Assembly: GCA_001803225.1 (NCBI GenBank)
Contig: MHBF01000200.1
Location: 1 to 62,448 of the forward strand
Direction: 5' to 3'
Length of the DNA: 62,448 bases
From: Lentisphaerae bacterium GWF2_44_16
Lineage (GTDB): Bacteria > Verrucomicrobiota > Lentisphaeria > Victivallales > GWF2-45-14
Of this stretch, positions 32,061 to 40,711 are shown piece by piece (the first letter of the stretch is position 1; the number at the start of each line of letters is the position of its first letter). A model generated the notes under the pieces. The model worked only from the letters and a program-made list of their open reading frames with translations, was not told the DNA's origin and searched no databases. The translations under genes and the position numbers were made by a program.

Positions 32061-33923
32061 ATGAAATATTTTCTGACAATATTGCTCCTGCTTTTCATCT
32101 CCGTGGCGCAGAATTCCCTGAGCGCGGAGGATGCTTTGTCGACGGTCCCGGAAGAACTCTATAAGAGCGCCCTTCTCTGCATGAAAGATGACTCCGCCGA
32201 CAGAAAAAAAGTCCTGGAACTTTTCCTTAAAGCTGAAAAAGAAGGTTACAGGGAAAAGGACGTCTATCTCATAATAGGCAGAATATATGCCGGGGAGGGT
32301 GATCAGGAAAGGGCTTTCAGATGGAATGAAAAAGCCGCCCTGAAAGGCAGTACGGAAGGCGCACTCAGAATAGCCATGGCATATTGTTATGGCGAGGGAA
32401 TTGAACAGGATTATGAAAAGGCCCTGAAATGTTTTCTGAAGGCCGCGGAAAAGGGTGACGTCCGGGCGGAGGAGCACGTTGGAATATGTTATCTCATGGG
32501 ACTCGGTATTTCTCGCGACAGTGAAGAAGCGTTCAAATGGTTTCTGAAAGCCGCGGCAAAGGGGCATTCACCGGCGCAGATGCGGGTAGGTGAATATTAT
32601 TTATACAATGAAGGCAAAAAGGATTTTGCGAAAGCGGAGGAGTGGCTTCTCAAGGCGGCGGAACAGAAAAATCCCGAGGCTATGAATTTACTCGGCGAAG
32701 CTTATATGGAGGGCGGCCCCGGGATTGGAAAAAATCAGCGTCTCGCGTTTGAATGGTATTCCAAAGCCGCTGAATTGAATAACCCCGAAGCGCTGAAAAA
32801 CCTTTCAGATTGTTATTATTACGGCAAGGGGACGGAAAAGAACAGTAACGAAGCGTTGAAATTCTATGAAAGGGCCGCCGAATACGGTTATACTGACGCG
32901 CAGTTCAAGGCTCTTATCCTCTCACTGGAAAAAAAAGATCTGGACAAAGCTGTAAAATATGCCAGAATGCTCGAGAACTCTGAATACGCGAAAGAGTATG
33001 AAATCGCAATTGCCGACTCTGTGATATGCGTGGACGATATTTCCAAGGGAAATATCAAGGGGCTTTTTCATCTGTTCAAAAAATATGCTCAGGAAATCCT
33101 TATTATTCTTTTCATAATCCTGAGCATAATCGCGTTCTGTGCGGGAGGAATGATTTTTTTACTGCTTATCCTGTATTTCATATCTTCCAGGAAGACAATC
33201 TCCCCGGGCCCGCTTAAGACGCGTGACGCTTTTTCAGCTTTTATTATTATGTTTCTGAGCCATCTTGTTTTCGGTTTCGTATTTGGTATTGCGGGTATTT
33301 TTGTGGCAGGAAAATTAAGCAGGGAACCTGAATTGTATTTCTTTCTTTCAGTACTACTTGCGGCAGTCGCGGCAAATATTTTCAACGCGCTCTTATGGTT
33401 TCTGATTATAAAGTTGCGCAAATACGGGATAAAGGAAACTTTCCATTTCAGCAATATGCCCTTCCGAAAATGGATATACTGGGTTGCCGGAGGCATGATT
33501 TTCTTTCTCGGCTTTGATTACGGATACGAGCGCCTTCTCAAGTTTTTCGGTAAAACCATTCCTCCGCAGGAACTGGTCAGCAGAATTCAGCAGATACCGC
33601 TGGACAGCGCTCATGTGCCTCATATTATTTTTGTCATATTTACAATAGGGATACTTATTCCCGTCTTTGAAGAAATAATATTCAGAGGGGTCATATATCA
33701 GGCGATGAGAAACGGAATGGCAAATTGGATTGCCGCGGTATTTTCATCAGCTCTCTTTGCCGTGATACACATGGAAGCGGCGTATTTCGTCCCGCTCTTT
33801 GTCTTCGGCATGATACTTGCATATGCGTACAGAAAGTCCAATTCTATAACACTCCCGATCGCGATACACTGCATTAACAATACCTGTTTCATCATGGCCA
33901 TATTTGCCGAAAAGATTTTATAG
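32061..33923 (+). CDS. Exported Sel1-repeat protein fused to a CPBP (Abi/CAAX-type) membrane protease
   Basis: 620 residues. Signal peptide (1-22), then about six Sel1/TPR-like repeats (about 65-290: ALRIAMAYCYGEGIEQDYEKA, CYLMGLGISRDSEEAFKW and so on), then a membrane domain starting near 343. The CPBP metal-protease motifs are intact: EEIIFRG with Glu537, Glu538 and Arg542; FAVIH with Phe566 and His570; HCINN with His603 and Asn607. With a cleavable signal, the repeats would face the periplasm, beside an intramembrane active site. This domain combination is not one I know as characterised; the partner or substrate is probably recognised by the repeats. No strong ribosome-binding site. Confidence 0.85.
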   Translation: MKYFLTILLLLFISVAQNSLSAEDALSTVPEELYKSALLCMKDDSADRKKVLELFLKAEKEGYREKDVYLIIGRIYAGEGDQERAFRWNEKAALKGSTEGALRIAMAYCYGEGIEQDYEKALKCFLKAAEKGDVRAEEHVGICYLMGLGISRDSEEAFKWFLKAAAKGHSPAQMRVGEYYLYNEGKKDFAKAEEWLLKAAEQKNPEAMNLLGEAYMEGGPGIGKNQRLAFEWYSKAAELNNPEALKNLSDCYYYGKGTEKNSNEALKFYERAAEYGYTDAQFKALILSLEKKDLDKAVKYARMLENSEYAKEYEIAIADSVICVDDISKGNIKGLFHLFKKYAQEILIILFIILSIIAFCAGGMIFLLLILYFISSRKTISPGPLKTRDAFSAFIIMFLSHLVFGFVFGIAGIFVAGKLSREPELYFFLSVLLAAVAANIFNALLWFLIIKLRKYGIKETFHFSNMPFRKWIYWVAGGMIFFLGFDYGYERLLKFFGKTIPPQELVSRIQQIPLDSAHVPHIIFVIFTIGILIPVFEEIIFRGVIYQAMRNGMANWIAAVFSSALFAVIHMEAAYFVPLFVFGMILAYAYRKSNSITLPIAIHCINNTCFIMAIFAEKIL

Positions 33924-33930
33924 ATGCCCT

Positions 33931-34785
33931 TCAGAGCTTCAGCATTTTGAGTTTCTCATTATCCGGTACATCAAGCATTTTTCCTGTTTTCCTGGCTTCT
34001 TCCGCCGTTGCAAGTGCTTTTTTCAGGACGGGTATCATTCCAGCGATAGCGTCTTCGGTGTTCGCGATGCCTGTTTCAGCTTTGGCGCGTTCGGGATGTC
34101 CCATTGCTCCGACTTTGATTTCAGGGCGCTGGGCAGTGTTTGCTATTTCCTGTTTAAGTCCGGTGAAGGATGTCCTCAACTGGTAGGCGTCCGGGTCTTC
34201 CCGCATCATTTCGGCGATTGCCGGTTCGTCCATCTCCATCTCATCCATGCGGACGAGTTCCGGACGGTACGCCAGCATGAGGGATGTTTCCGTTTCTCCG
34301 GCATGGTAATCTTTTGCATGAAGGCTTTCCATTGAGCGTTTTGAGTAGTCGCCGCGGCGGATGAAAATAATCATCGCTTTGTGCATTGCCGGATTCATCC
34401 ATTTCAGTATTCGCAGTGATTCCTTGAGATGCAGGAGGCTTTCGCTTCCACCGTGACCGGGTACCACCATTATATTAAGGAAGCCCTGATTGACCAGCGC
34501 TTCCATGATGTCGCAGACCATGTTTGAAAAGTTGTTTGGTTTGACGTTTATCGTGCCCGGAAGTTGTCCGCCTGAAAAACAGTAGTTCAGGCAGGGCGCG
34601 ACAATGCAGTCGAGTTTTTCAGCCATCTTGTATGCCAGTATTTCAGCGTTATGTATGTCCATGCTGAGAGGCAGGTGATATCCGTGCTGTTCCACCACTC
34701 CGTATGGGAAGATAATCGTCTGATTGCTTTTCAGGTACTCTCTTACTTCTTTTACCGTCATTTCCCCCATTGCGTGCGTTCTCAT
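33931..34785 (-). CDS. Creatininase-family amidohydrolase
   Basis: 284 residues. Metal-dependent amidohydrolase of the creatininase/FAPy/mycofactocin-MftE superfamily. Metal ligands visible: Glu and His in YGVVEQHGYHLPLSMD (VEQHG; Asp at the end), His in VVPGHGGSESL, and Glu in HAGETETSLML. Such enzymes cleave cyclic or linear amide bonds; the substrate is unknown. It follows a deacetylase-like protein by 9 nt, under a shared promoter divergent from a GntR/LacI regulator, suggesting use of an amide-containing metabolite. AGGAT ribosome-binding site. Confidence 0.87.
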   Translation of the reverse strand: MRTHAMGEMTVKEVREYLKSNQTIIFPYGVVEQHGYHLPLSMDIHNAEILAYKMAEKLDCIVAPCLNYCFSGGQLPGTINVKPNNFSNMVCDIMEALVNQGFLNIMVVPGHGGSESLLHLKESLRILKWMNPAMHKAMIIFIRRGDYSKRSMESLHAKDYHAGETETSLMLAYRPELVRMDEMEMDEPAIAEMMREDPDAYQLRTSFTGLKQEIANTAQRPEIKVGAMGHPERAKAETGIANTEDAIAGMIPVLKKALATAEEARKTGKMLDVPDNEKLKMLKL

Positions 34786-34794
34786 TTATTTATC

Positions 34795-35910
34795 CTATTT
34801 CAAGTTCCATGCTTCATTTCCAAGCAGAGCCTCGTGACTGAATACGGGCTTATAATCATGTTCCGTCAGATAGCGGACGGCAGTTTCCATTCTTTCAAAA
34901 TGGTCTGCTATGTAATTGTGGTAATATTCGAAGGAGTACTGCTCATGGGTAGCTAAACCTACTATTTCACGTGATGCGATCTGTTCGAGTTTTCTGACGA
35001 TTTCGTCTTTTGTCAAAAGATTGCATGTGGCATTGCCCTTTTTGAAAAAAAGTCCGTTGTCAAAATCATAAATAACACCGTTCTCCCGGAGGTATGAAGC
35101 GGTTTCAATGTCTTTATAATAGCCTACGTCGGTTGTCGGTTGGGATTTGTCCTGCTCTCCGACGTAAGTTTTAGCATTGATGAACTGTCCGGACAATACT
35201 TTGACGCCCCGTTCCTTCAGGACGGGAAACGCGTCCGGTGTAACCATTCCCCAATGAACCACTACAGGCGGCTGAAATGTTTCCGCCCCGGCAAATCTTA
35301 TTATTTCATCTCTGACAAGATCAAAATCAGCGGCGAGTTTTTCCGGCGTGGCGTTCTGATAAGGCCTGTCCGGGAATTCCGAATACGCGTGAAATGATAA
35401 TTTCAGCCAATCTGAATTCCCCTGCCATTCGGCTTTGTATTTATCAGGAAAATCCTTAATCAGAAACGGCGAATGATCATTTCTGTAGAATAGATTTAGT
35501 ATGAATTTCGTCCCGTAATCTTTATTAAGCTCCTTCAATTTTTTCAGGTAGAAATGCTCGAATATCGATTTAAAATTCCCTTTAGCTATATCAGTCAGAA
35601 AAAACACATTGTCATCTATGAAAAAATCATATCTCCTGAATGATTTTTTATCCCATACCACTTTCAGAGACTGCTGAAATTCGCCGCTGATATTTTTTAC
35701 GCTGACTTTGATTTCATTGAACTTTTCCGTCAGGCGCACCGGGGCTTTAAAAGCGTATCTGCTGCGTGTCGCGGTCTTACCGTTCACTATGACGTTGTCA
35801 GTGAAATTTTCCGCAAGCCCTTCCACGTTTATTTCCAGAAATTCGTCTGTTTCCCTGCCATCATTTCTGTTGACTACTGAACCGTTAACCAGATTTGTTA
35901 TTTTCAACAT
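34795..35910 (-). CDS. Deacetylase/glycosidase-fold protein with an Ig-like N-domain
   Basis: 371 residues, no signal peptide. N-terminal beta-rich domain (about 1-95, with an NGKTATRSRYAFKAPV strand set). The C-terminal part has features of the polysaccharide-deacetylase (NodB) or a related seven-stranded barrel: FFIDDNVFFL (two acidic residues), LKLSFHAYSEFPDRPY, VVVHWGMVTPDAFPVL, and LATHEQYSFEYYH. The Asp-Asp/His/His pattern resembles metal-binding deacetylases, but the order is not canonical, so activity is uncertain. Strong AAAGGAGTGA ribosome-binding site. First gene of a two-gene operon with the creatininase-family enzyme; its promoter region carries two matching palindromes. Confidence 0.65.
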   Translation of the reverse strand: MLKITNLVNGSVVNRNDGRETDEFLEINVEGLAENFTDNVIVNGKTATRSRYAFKAPVRLTEKFNEIKVSVKNISGEFQQSLKVVWDKKSFRRYDFFIDDNVFFLTDIAKGNFKSIFEHFYLKKLKELNKDYGTKFILNLFYRNDHSPFLIKDFPDKYKAEWQGNSDWLKLSFHAYSEFPDRPYQNATPEKLAADFDLVRDEIIRFAGAETFQPPVVVHWGMVTPDAFPVLKERGVKVLSGQFINAKTYVGEQDKSQPTTDVGYYKDIETASYLRENGVIYDFDNGLFFKKGNATCNLLTKDEIVRKLEQIASREIVGLATHEQYSFEYYHNYIADHFERMETAVRYLTEHDYKPVFSHEALLGNEAWNLK

Positions 35911-35951
35911 AAAAAAATCACTCCTTTGTGATATTTGTTTGAGTAAATTAT

Positions 35952-35987
35952 ATCATCACGTGATGATTATTGCAATATCACGTGATA
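35952..35987. promoter_or_regulatory. Twin palindromic operators for the GntR/LacI regulator
   Basis: ATCATCACGTGATGAT (35952-35967, perfect 16-bp palindrome) and TATCACGTGATA (35976-35987, perfect 12-bp palindrome) share the core ATCACGTGAT. Their centres are 22 bp apart, about two helical turns. They lie in the 152-nt gap between the deacetylase-like gene (minus) and the GntR/LacI regulator (plus), exactly where a self- and operon-controlling operator is expected. Confidence 0.75.
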
Positions 35988-36062
35988 AAAATAATAAAAA
36001 AAGAACCTTTTATTTGAAAGAAATTCATACAGGGATATCTTTAGTAAGCAGGTGATTTTATT

Positions 36063-37145
36063 ATGCGCAGAAAAACATTACTTTACTTTGACACGGCTGA
36101 AAAAATCAGGGGCTACATAGTTTCCGAAAAACTTCAGCCCGGGGCTTTTCTGCCTCCGGAACGTGCGCTTGCCGATGAATTCGGAATATCCGTGGTAACG
36201 CTGAAAAAGGCGTTGAAGTTTCTCTGTGAAGAAAATATTCTGACTACAGTTCCGCGCCGGGGGACAAGGGTTAACAGCATATCGTTTAACGAGGGTGCTT
36301 CCGTTTGCCGGAAGAGAAGAATTGGCTTGACCGTATGGGAAAATACTGATATTTTTCATACAGACACCGTAAGCCATATAGCATTGTCCGGGAGCCTTTT
36401 TCCGGCGGAGAGCTATGAAATAGTGATGGTTTATGTAAACGCGTCCATGATTTACGCGGGAACCTGGGGCAATCTGCTTCCTTCGGATTTGGACGGGATG
36501 CTTGTTACTGTTCAGGAATTGCCTGACGCGATGCTGAATGAGCTGAAAACCGCTTCCCTGCCTGCTGTTTTTATAGAGCATGAAAATTTCTCTCCGGGGT
36601 GCTGGATAGATGAGGCCCCCGGTGTGTTTAAACTTCTGAATTATCTCATTTCAATGGGACATAAAAAAATTGCGTTTGTCAGTGGTCCCGCCCCTCTTGC
36701 AATGGTGCAAAAGCAGCTTAGGGCATTCAAATCTTTTGCCGCCGATAAAAAACTTTTCCATGATGAACGTTATATTGTTTCATGCGCTTATGAGCGCAAA
36801 TCCGCGTTTGTCGAAACGTTGCGGATACTGGAACTTCCGTCTCCTCCCACGGCAATTCTGCTTGGCAGTGAGTTCATGGCGCAGGGTGCGCTTGACGCTC
36901 TTCAGTCCAAAGGATTGAAATGCCCGGATGATGTTTCAATCGCGAGTTTCGGAGGAGGCGTCCTTTCCCAGCAGTCTTATCCTCAGTTGACCGTACTGAC
37001 TACCGTCTTCAATCAGAGCCCCGGCCTTTTCAGTGTTGGCGCTCAAATGCTCCGGAATATCCTTGAAAAGGGGGAGGCGGGAGCATCTCTTATTGTTGAG
37101 CGCGATCTTATAGTCCGCGAGTCAACCGCCTTACGGCATCGCTAG
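36063..37145 (+). CDS. GntR-type helix-turn-helix / LacI-type ligand-binding hybrid regulator
   Basis: 360 residues. N-terminal GntR winged helix (about 8-75: AEKIRGYIVSEKLQPGAFLP, ERALADEFGISVVTLKKALKFL, and the wing VPRRGTRV) joined to a periplasmic-binding-protein-like effector domain (about 85-358) of LacI/GalR type, with GHKKIAFVSGP, PPTAILLGSEFMAQGALDALQSKG and VSIASFGGG. This hybrid (also called the XylR/AraR-like or DeoR-GntR type) usually senses sugars. It is divergent from the deacetylase/creatininase operon, with two palindromes between, and so probably represses both itself and that operon. AGGTGA before the ATG. Confidence 0.85.
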   Translation: MRRKTLLYFDTAEKIRGYIVSEKLQPGAFLPPERALADEFGISVVTLKKALKFLCEENILTTVPRRGTRVNSISFNEGASVCRKRRIGLTVWENTDIFHTDTVSHIALSGSLFPAESYEIVMVYVNASMIYAGTWGNLLPSDLDGMLVTVQELPDAMLNELKTASLPAVFIEHENFSPGCWIDEAPGVFKLLNYLISMGHKKIAFVSGPAPLAMVQKQLRAFKSFAADKKLFHDERYIVSCAYERKSAFVETLRILELPSPPTAILLGSEFMAQGALDALQSKGLKCPDDVSIASFGGGVLSQQSYPQLTVLTTVFNQSPGLFSVGAQMLRNILEKGEAGASLIVERDLIVRESTALRHR

Positions 37146-37211
37146 AAAACCTGTATTTCTATTCAGTCTCCAGATTATTTGCCGAAAGTATTCTTTTTTT
37201 CTGAAATGCTA

Positions 37212-37240
37212 TTGACAGGAAATGCTCTATGGAATATAAT
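37212..37240 (+). promoter_or_regulatory. Consensus sigma-70 promoter
   Basis: TTGACA (37212-37217), 17-nt spacer, TATAAT (37235-37240): both hexamers are perfect. It drives the GntR-SBP regulator and the glycosidase-like gene. The operator begins 7 nt after the -10. Confidence 0.75.
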
Positions 37241-37246
37241 TAAAAG

Positions 37247-37284
37247 CGAGAACACTCGTTCCTATAAAAGAATGCGTGTTCTCG
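37247..37284 (+). promoter_or_regulatory. Inverted-repeat operator at the transcription start
   Basis: CGAGAACAC (37247-37255) and its exact reverse complement GTGTTCTCG (37276-37284) face each other; the similarity extends inward (13 of 15 positions per arm). The site covers the expected +1 of the promoter at 37212-37240, so a bound repressor would block initiation or clearance. The GntR-SBP protein encoded directly downstream is the obvious candidate. Confidence 0.7.
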
Positions 37285-37302
37285 TAAAGGACGGTATTTG
37301 CA

Positions 37303-38715
37303 ATGGAAGATGTGAAGGGATTAAAAGGAAAAAGCAGGCTCCTCTATGAAAAGGTCTACGAGCTGGTGATTTCTCTCCCGCCGGGTACGCCGCTTCCGCC
37401 CGTGCATTGGCTGAAAAGAGAATACAGGGCCGGCTATTCGGCATTGAACAGGGTACTGAAACTGCTTGAAGCCGAAGGCCGGATCGCCATCAGAAAAAAC
37501 AAGGGAATTTTTGCTGTTGAGCCGCGCGCTGACGCAAACACGAAAAACAGTGCAGGCGAAAGCGGCACTATTTCCATACCGTGGAGCTCTCAGGGAAAAT
37601 CCCTCGCCAATATTTACGTTCACAAGTACCCCGGATGCGATGTCTGGAAAAAACTTGTTCAGGATTATAACGGCAAATCCCCCATCAGAAAACTGGAACT
37701 GAGCTTCATAGAAGACAAAAAGCTGAAAAGTGTTTTTGGAGAGGATAATGACTTTGATCTTGCGGTTTTCCCGTCGCATCTGAACCGGAGATTTTATCTC
37801 AGGGAAAATAATCTGCTTGAAATGGACCGTTATATTTCCTCTTTCAAGCCGGAGCAGCCTCTATATGATGAGATATGGGACAGGGACAGGATTGCCGGGC
37901 CCGTTACTGGTGTCGCTCCCTTTATTTCAATGACCCTTATGGCGTACAGAAGAGATATTTTCAAAAAGAAAAATATATCGCTGAGCGCGTATCCTCTGCC
38001 TGGTGAAATTCTGAAAGCGGCAGAATTGCTAAAAAATGACTTTAAAGATAGCACATACGTTTTTCTGGGATATATGTCATATTTTTTCCGGATGGGTCTT
38101 CCTCTTGTAAATGATGAGGGGAACAAGCTGACATTCAGGAAGAACAAGGTTAAACCGCTGCTTGATTTTTTGCATGAAGTTTCAGTGAAGAAGAAACTTT
38201 CTCCCTTTTGCTCCGAAAGCTATCGCGTCTATTCATCGGGTGAAAAACTTTTCTCCATGAACGCCGCGATGCTTGAGTGTCCGGTCGGAAGCAGGCTGGA
38301 TGATAAGGAATATGGCTTCCTTCCCATGCCCGCGCTGAAAAATGGAAGCGAGCCGTTGTTTACTCCGCTGATCTGTATCGGCAGAAATACTTTCTACCCT
38401 GAAGAATGCTGGAGCTTCATAAGCTATGTGCTCTCAGAGGAAGGACAGAAAATAATCGCGGAAACTTGCATGGGACTGCCTGCCGCCAGAAATATTCTGC
38501 CCTCTCATCTCGGAACGGAAAAAATCGAAGCCATGAAAAATATTGTCTCTCGCGGCAGGGTTGTTTACAGGAACAGCATAACCCTTTACGAAGCGCGTTT
38601 TATAATAGAGATGCTGATTGAAAGATGGCTCAAAGGACTGATGCCCTTAGAAGAACTTTGCAATGAAATTGAAAACAGGTGCAATCGATTTATCACTAAA
38701 TTCAATAATAAATAA
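37303..38715 (+). CDS. GntR helix-turn-helix fused to an extracellular-solute-binding-protein-like domain
   Basis: 470 residues, no signal peptide. N-terminal winged helix (about 10-75: LLYEKVYELVISLPPGTPLP, YSALNRVLKLLEAEGRIAIR) of GntR type but compact. The rest (about 95-465) has the fold pattern of family 1 (sugar) ABC solute-binding proteins: FDLAVFPSHLNRRFYLRENN, LMAYRRDIFKKKNI, SWSFISYVLSEEGQKIIAE-like ending region (WSFISYVLSEEGQKII) and a helical C-terminus. A cytoplasmic SBP domain as a sugar sensor on a DNA-binding head is an arrangement I associate with Lentisphaerota-type genomes. It heads an operon with the glycosidase-like protein 29 nt downstream. Confidence 0.8.
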   Translation: MEDVKGLKGKSRLLYEKVYELVISLPPGTPLPPVHWLKREYRAGYSALNRVLKLLEAEGRIAIRKNKGIFAVEPRADANTKNSAGESGTISIPWSSQGKSLANIYVHKYPGCDVWKKLVQDYNGKSPIRKLELSFIEDKKLKSVFGEDNDFDLAVFPSHLNRRFYLRENNLLEMDRYISSFKPEQPLYDEIWDRDRIAGPVTGVAPFISMTLMAYRRDIFKKKNISLSAYPLPGEILKAAELLKNDFKDSTYVFLGYMSYFFRMGLPLVNDEGNKLTFRKNKVKPLLDFLHEVSVKKKLSPFCSESYRVYSSGEKLFSMNAAMLECPVGSRLDDKEYGFLPMPALKNGSEPLFTPLICIGRNTFYPEECWSFISYVLSEEGQKIIAETCMGLPAARNILPSHLGTEKIEAMKNIVSRGRVVYRNSITLYEARFIIEMLIERWLKGLMPLEELCNEIENRCNRFITKFNNK

Positions 38716-38744
38716 TAAAAACAAAAATAAAAAAAGGAGAGACT

Positions 38745-40703
38745 ATGCATAGTCCGAAGTGGTGTATTTTTTATGATTTTCACACGATGCCGGCGTGTCC
38801 GGATGTGGGGAAAGGTTTCGATTTTGACGAGATAACTGACAATATAAAAGAATGCGGTGTTGACTTTATAGTTTTTCCAGCGCGCTGTAATCTGGGAACG
38901 GCTTATTATAACACCAAAGCAGGGATAAGGCATCCGTCGCTTGACTATGACCTTTTCGGAAAACTGGCGGAGGCCTGCACTAAAAAGGGCATAGCGATAT
39001 CGGCGTACATCAATGCGGGTTTAAGCCATGAGGAAGGCCTCCTTCATCGTGATTGGACTGTCGTAACGCCGGAAGGCTATGCTTACCAGCCCCCGCATCT
39101 TTCTCACTGGTTCAGGAGGATGTGCTACAACAGTGCTTATGCCGAACATTTACAGGAAATGGTGAAGGAGGTTGTAAAGGGCTATCCCGTTTCTGGTCTT
39201 TTCTTTGACTGCATAGGGATTCATGAATGTATTGGCGTAGAATGTATAAAGGAGATGAAAAAGCTGGGACTGGATTTTCAGAGTAAGGAAGATTTGCGGA
39301 AATTCGCGTTGATGTCCCGCCTGAGATTTGTTGATAAAATCGCGAAAACCGCCAAGGGCCTTAACAAGGAGCTGTTATTGCATTTCAACGGAGTGCCTTT
39401 TGAAGACCAGGCGGATACGGGAACATATCTCGAATATGAATGTCTTCCCACGGGTGGCTGGGGTTACGAGCAGCTCCCGGTGTTTTCGAGATATTCCAGA
39501 AATCTCGGCAAGACTGTTCTGAATATGACCGGGCGCTTTCATGAGTCATGGGGCGACTTCGGCGGAATAAGGACGGAGGCTAGCCTTGAATACGATTTGA
39601 TGTATGGGATAGCCAACTGCATGAGAACAACAGTGGGCGATCATTTCCACCCGCGAGGCGACATAAACAGACCTGTTTTCGATCTTATCAAAAAAGTATA
39701 TGGCAAATTGCGCAAACTCGAACCGTGGATTGACAAGGCTGTCCCCGTTACGGATATGGCGATACTGGCGAGTCCTGAAACTTTCAATTACCATGAAAAA
39801 GATAAATTTGACGCCGTAAGTGGCGCGACAAGAATGCTCTGTGAGATGAAAGCACAGTTTGATATAATCACGTATCAGAAAGATTTAAGTCCTTACAAGT
39901 TTATCATACTGCCGGATTACATGTGTGTAACGGATGATTTGAAAGCTAAGCTGAAGACGTATCTTGAAAATGGCGGTGTGCTGATTTCCTCGGCCTGGTC
40001 GGGCCTTGACGCGGAGGGAAATGATTTTGCTTTGAAGGAATGGGGTTTGAAATACAAAGGTGAAAGCCCTTATGACCCGGCGTATATAACAGTGGGCGAA
40101 AAACTGAATAAGAATATGCCCGACATGCCTGTAACGCTTTATGAAAAAGGAACGCTTGTCGAGGCATTGAAGGGAACGGAAGTACTTGTTGAAATAACGG
40201 TCCCTTATTATAACAAGCACTGGGACGGGGAACATGCCTTCATGTATATGCCCCCTGATGTGAAAAATGATATGCCGGCGCTGACCGCAAAAGGAAAACT
40301 CGTTCATTTTTCACATCCGTTTTTCATAAGTTACTACAAACATGCCCAAGTGCCGATGAAACAGCTTCTTGAGAATATCCTGATGATGTTTAACTATCAG
40401 CCGCTCGTTAAATTTGAAGGTCTCCCTTCATTCGGCAGAGCTACAGTTACCGCGCAGAAGGGCAGGAGGATGGTGCATATAATGTCATACGTCCCCGAAC
40501 GTCGTGGAGAGAAGATAGACATGATCGAGGAGCCGATTGAACTCCATGACGTGAAAGTTATGCTGAGAACAGATAAAATGAAATTTAAGAAGATATATCT
40601 TGCTCCTTCAGAAGAGCCGCTTGAGTTTTCGGAAAAAGACGGATACGCTTTTGTGAATGTACCGGTAATAAAAGGCTATGCGCTGGTAGTTTTCGAGGAA
40701 TGA
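38745..40703 (+). CDS. Glycoside-hydrolase-like protein (GHL6-type TIM barrel with beta-galactosidase trimerisation-like domain)
   Basis: 652 residues, no signal peptide, so presumably cytoplasmic. The N-terminal (beta/alpha)8 barrel (about 1-340) has FDEITDNIKECGVDFIVFPA, YINAGLSHEEGLLHRDWTVV, GLFFDCIGIHECIG and LLHFNGVPFEDQ, matching hypothetical glycosyl-hydrolase family GHL6 and relatives. A flavodoxin-like trimerisation-type domain (about 350-460: YKFIILPDYMCVTDDLKAKL, ENGGVLISS) and a C-terminal beta domain follow, as in GH42 beta-galactosidases. The likely acid/base or nucleophile residues cannot be fixed by eye. AAGGAG ribosome-binding site. Cotranscribed with the GntR-SBP regulator. 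Confidence 0.78.
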   Translation: MHSPKWCIFYDFHTMPACPDVGKGFDFDEITDNIKECGVDFIVFPARCNLGTAYYNTKAGIRHPSLDYDLFGKLAEACTKKGIAISAYINAGLSHEEGLLHRDWTVVTPEGYAYQPPHLSHWFRRMCYNSAYAEHLQEMVKEVVKGYPVSGLFFDCIGIHECIGVECIKEMKKLGLDFQSKEDLRKFALMSRLRFVDKIAKTAKGLNKELLLHFNGVPFEDQADTGTYLEYECLPTGGWGYEQLPVFSRYSRNLGKTVLNMTGRFHESWGDFGGIRTEASLEYDLMYGIANCMRTTVGDHFHPRGDINRPVFDLIKKVYGKLRKLEPWIDKAVPVTDMAILASPETFNYHEKDKFDAVSGATRMLCEMKAQFDIITYQKDLSPYKFIILPDYMCVTDDLKAKLKTYLENGGVLISSAWSGLDAEGNDFALKEWGLKYKGESPYDPAYITVGEKLNKNMPDMPVTLYEKGTLVEALKGTEVLVEITVPYYNKHWDGEHAFMYMPPDVKNDMPALTAKGKLVHFSHPFFISYYKHAQVPMKQLLENILMMFNYQPLVKFEGLPSFGRATVTAQKGRRMVHIMSYVPERRGEKIDMIEEPIELHDVKVMLRTDKMKFKKIYLAPSEEPLEFSEKDGYAFVNVPVIKGYALVVFEE

Positions 40704-40711
40704 AATGTATT

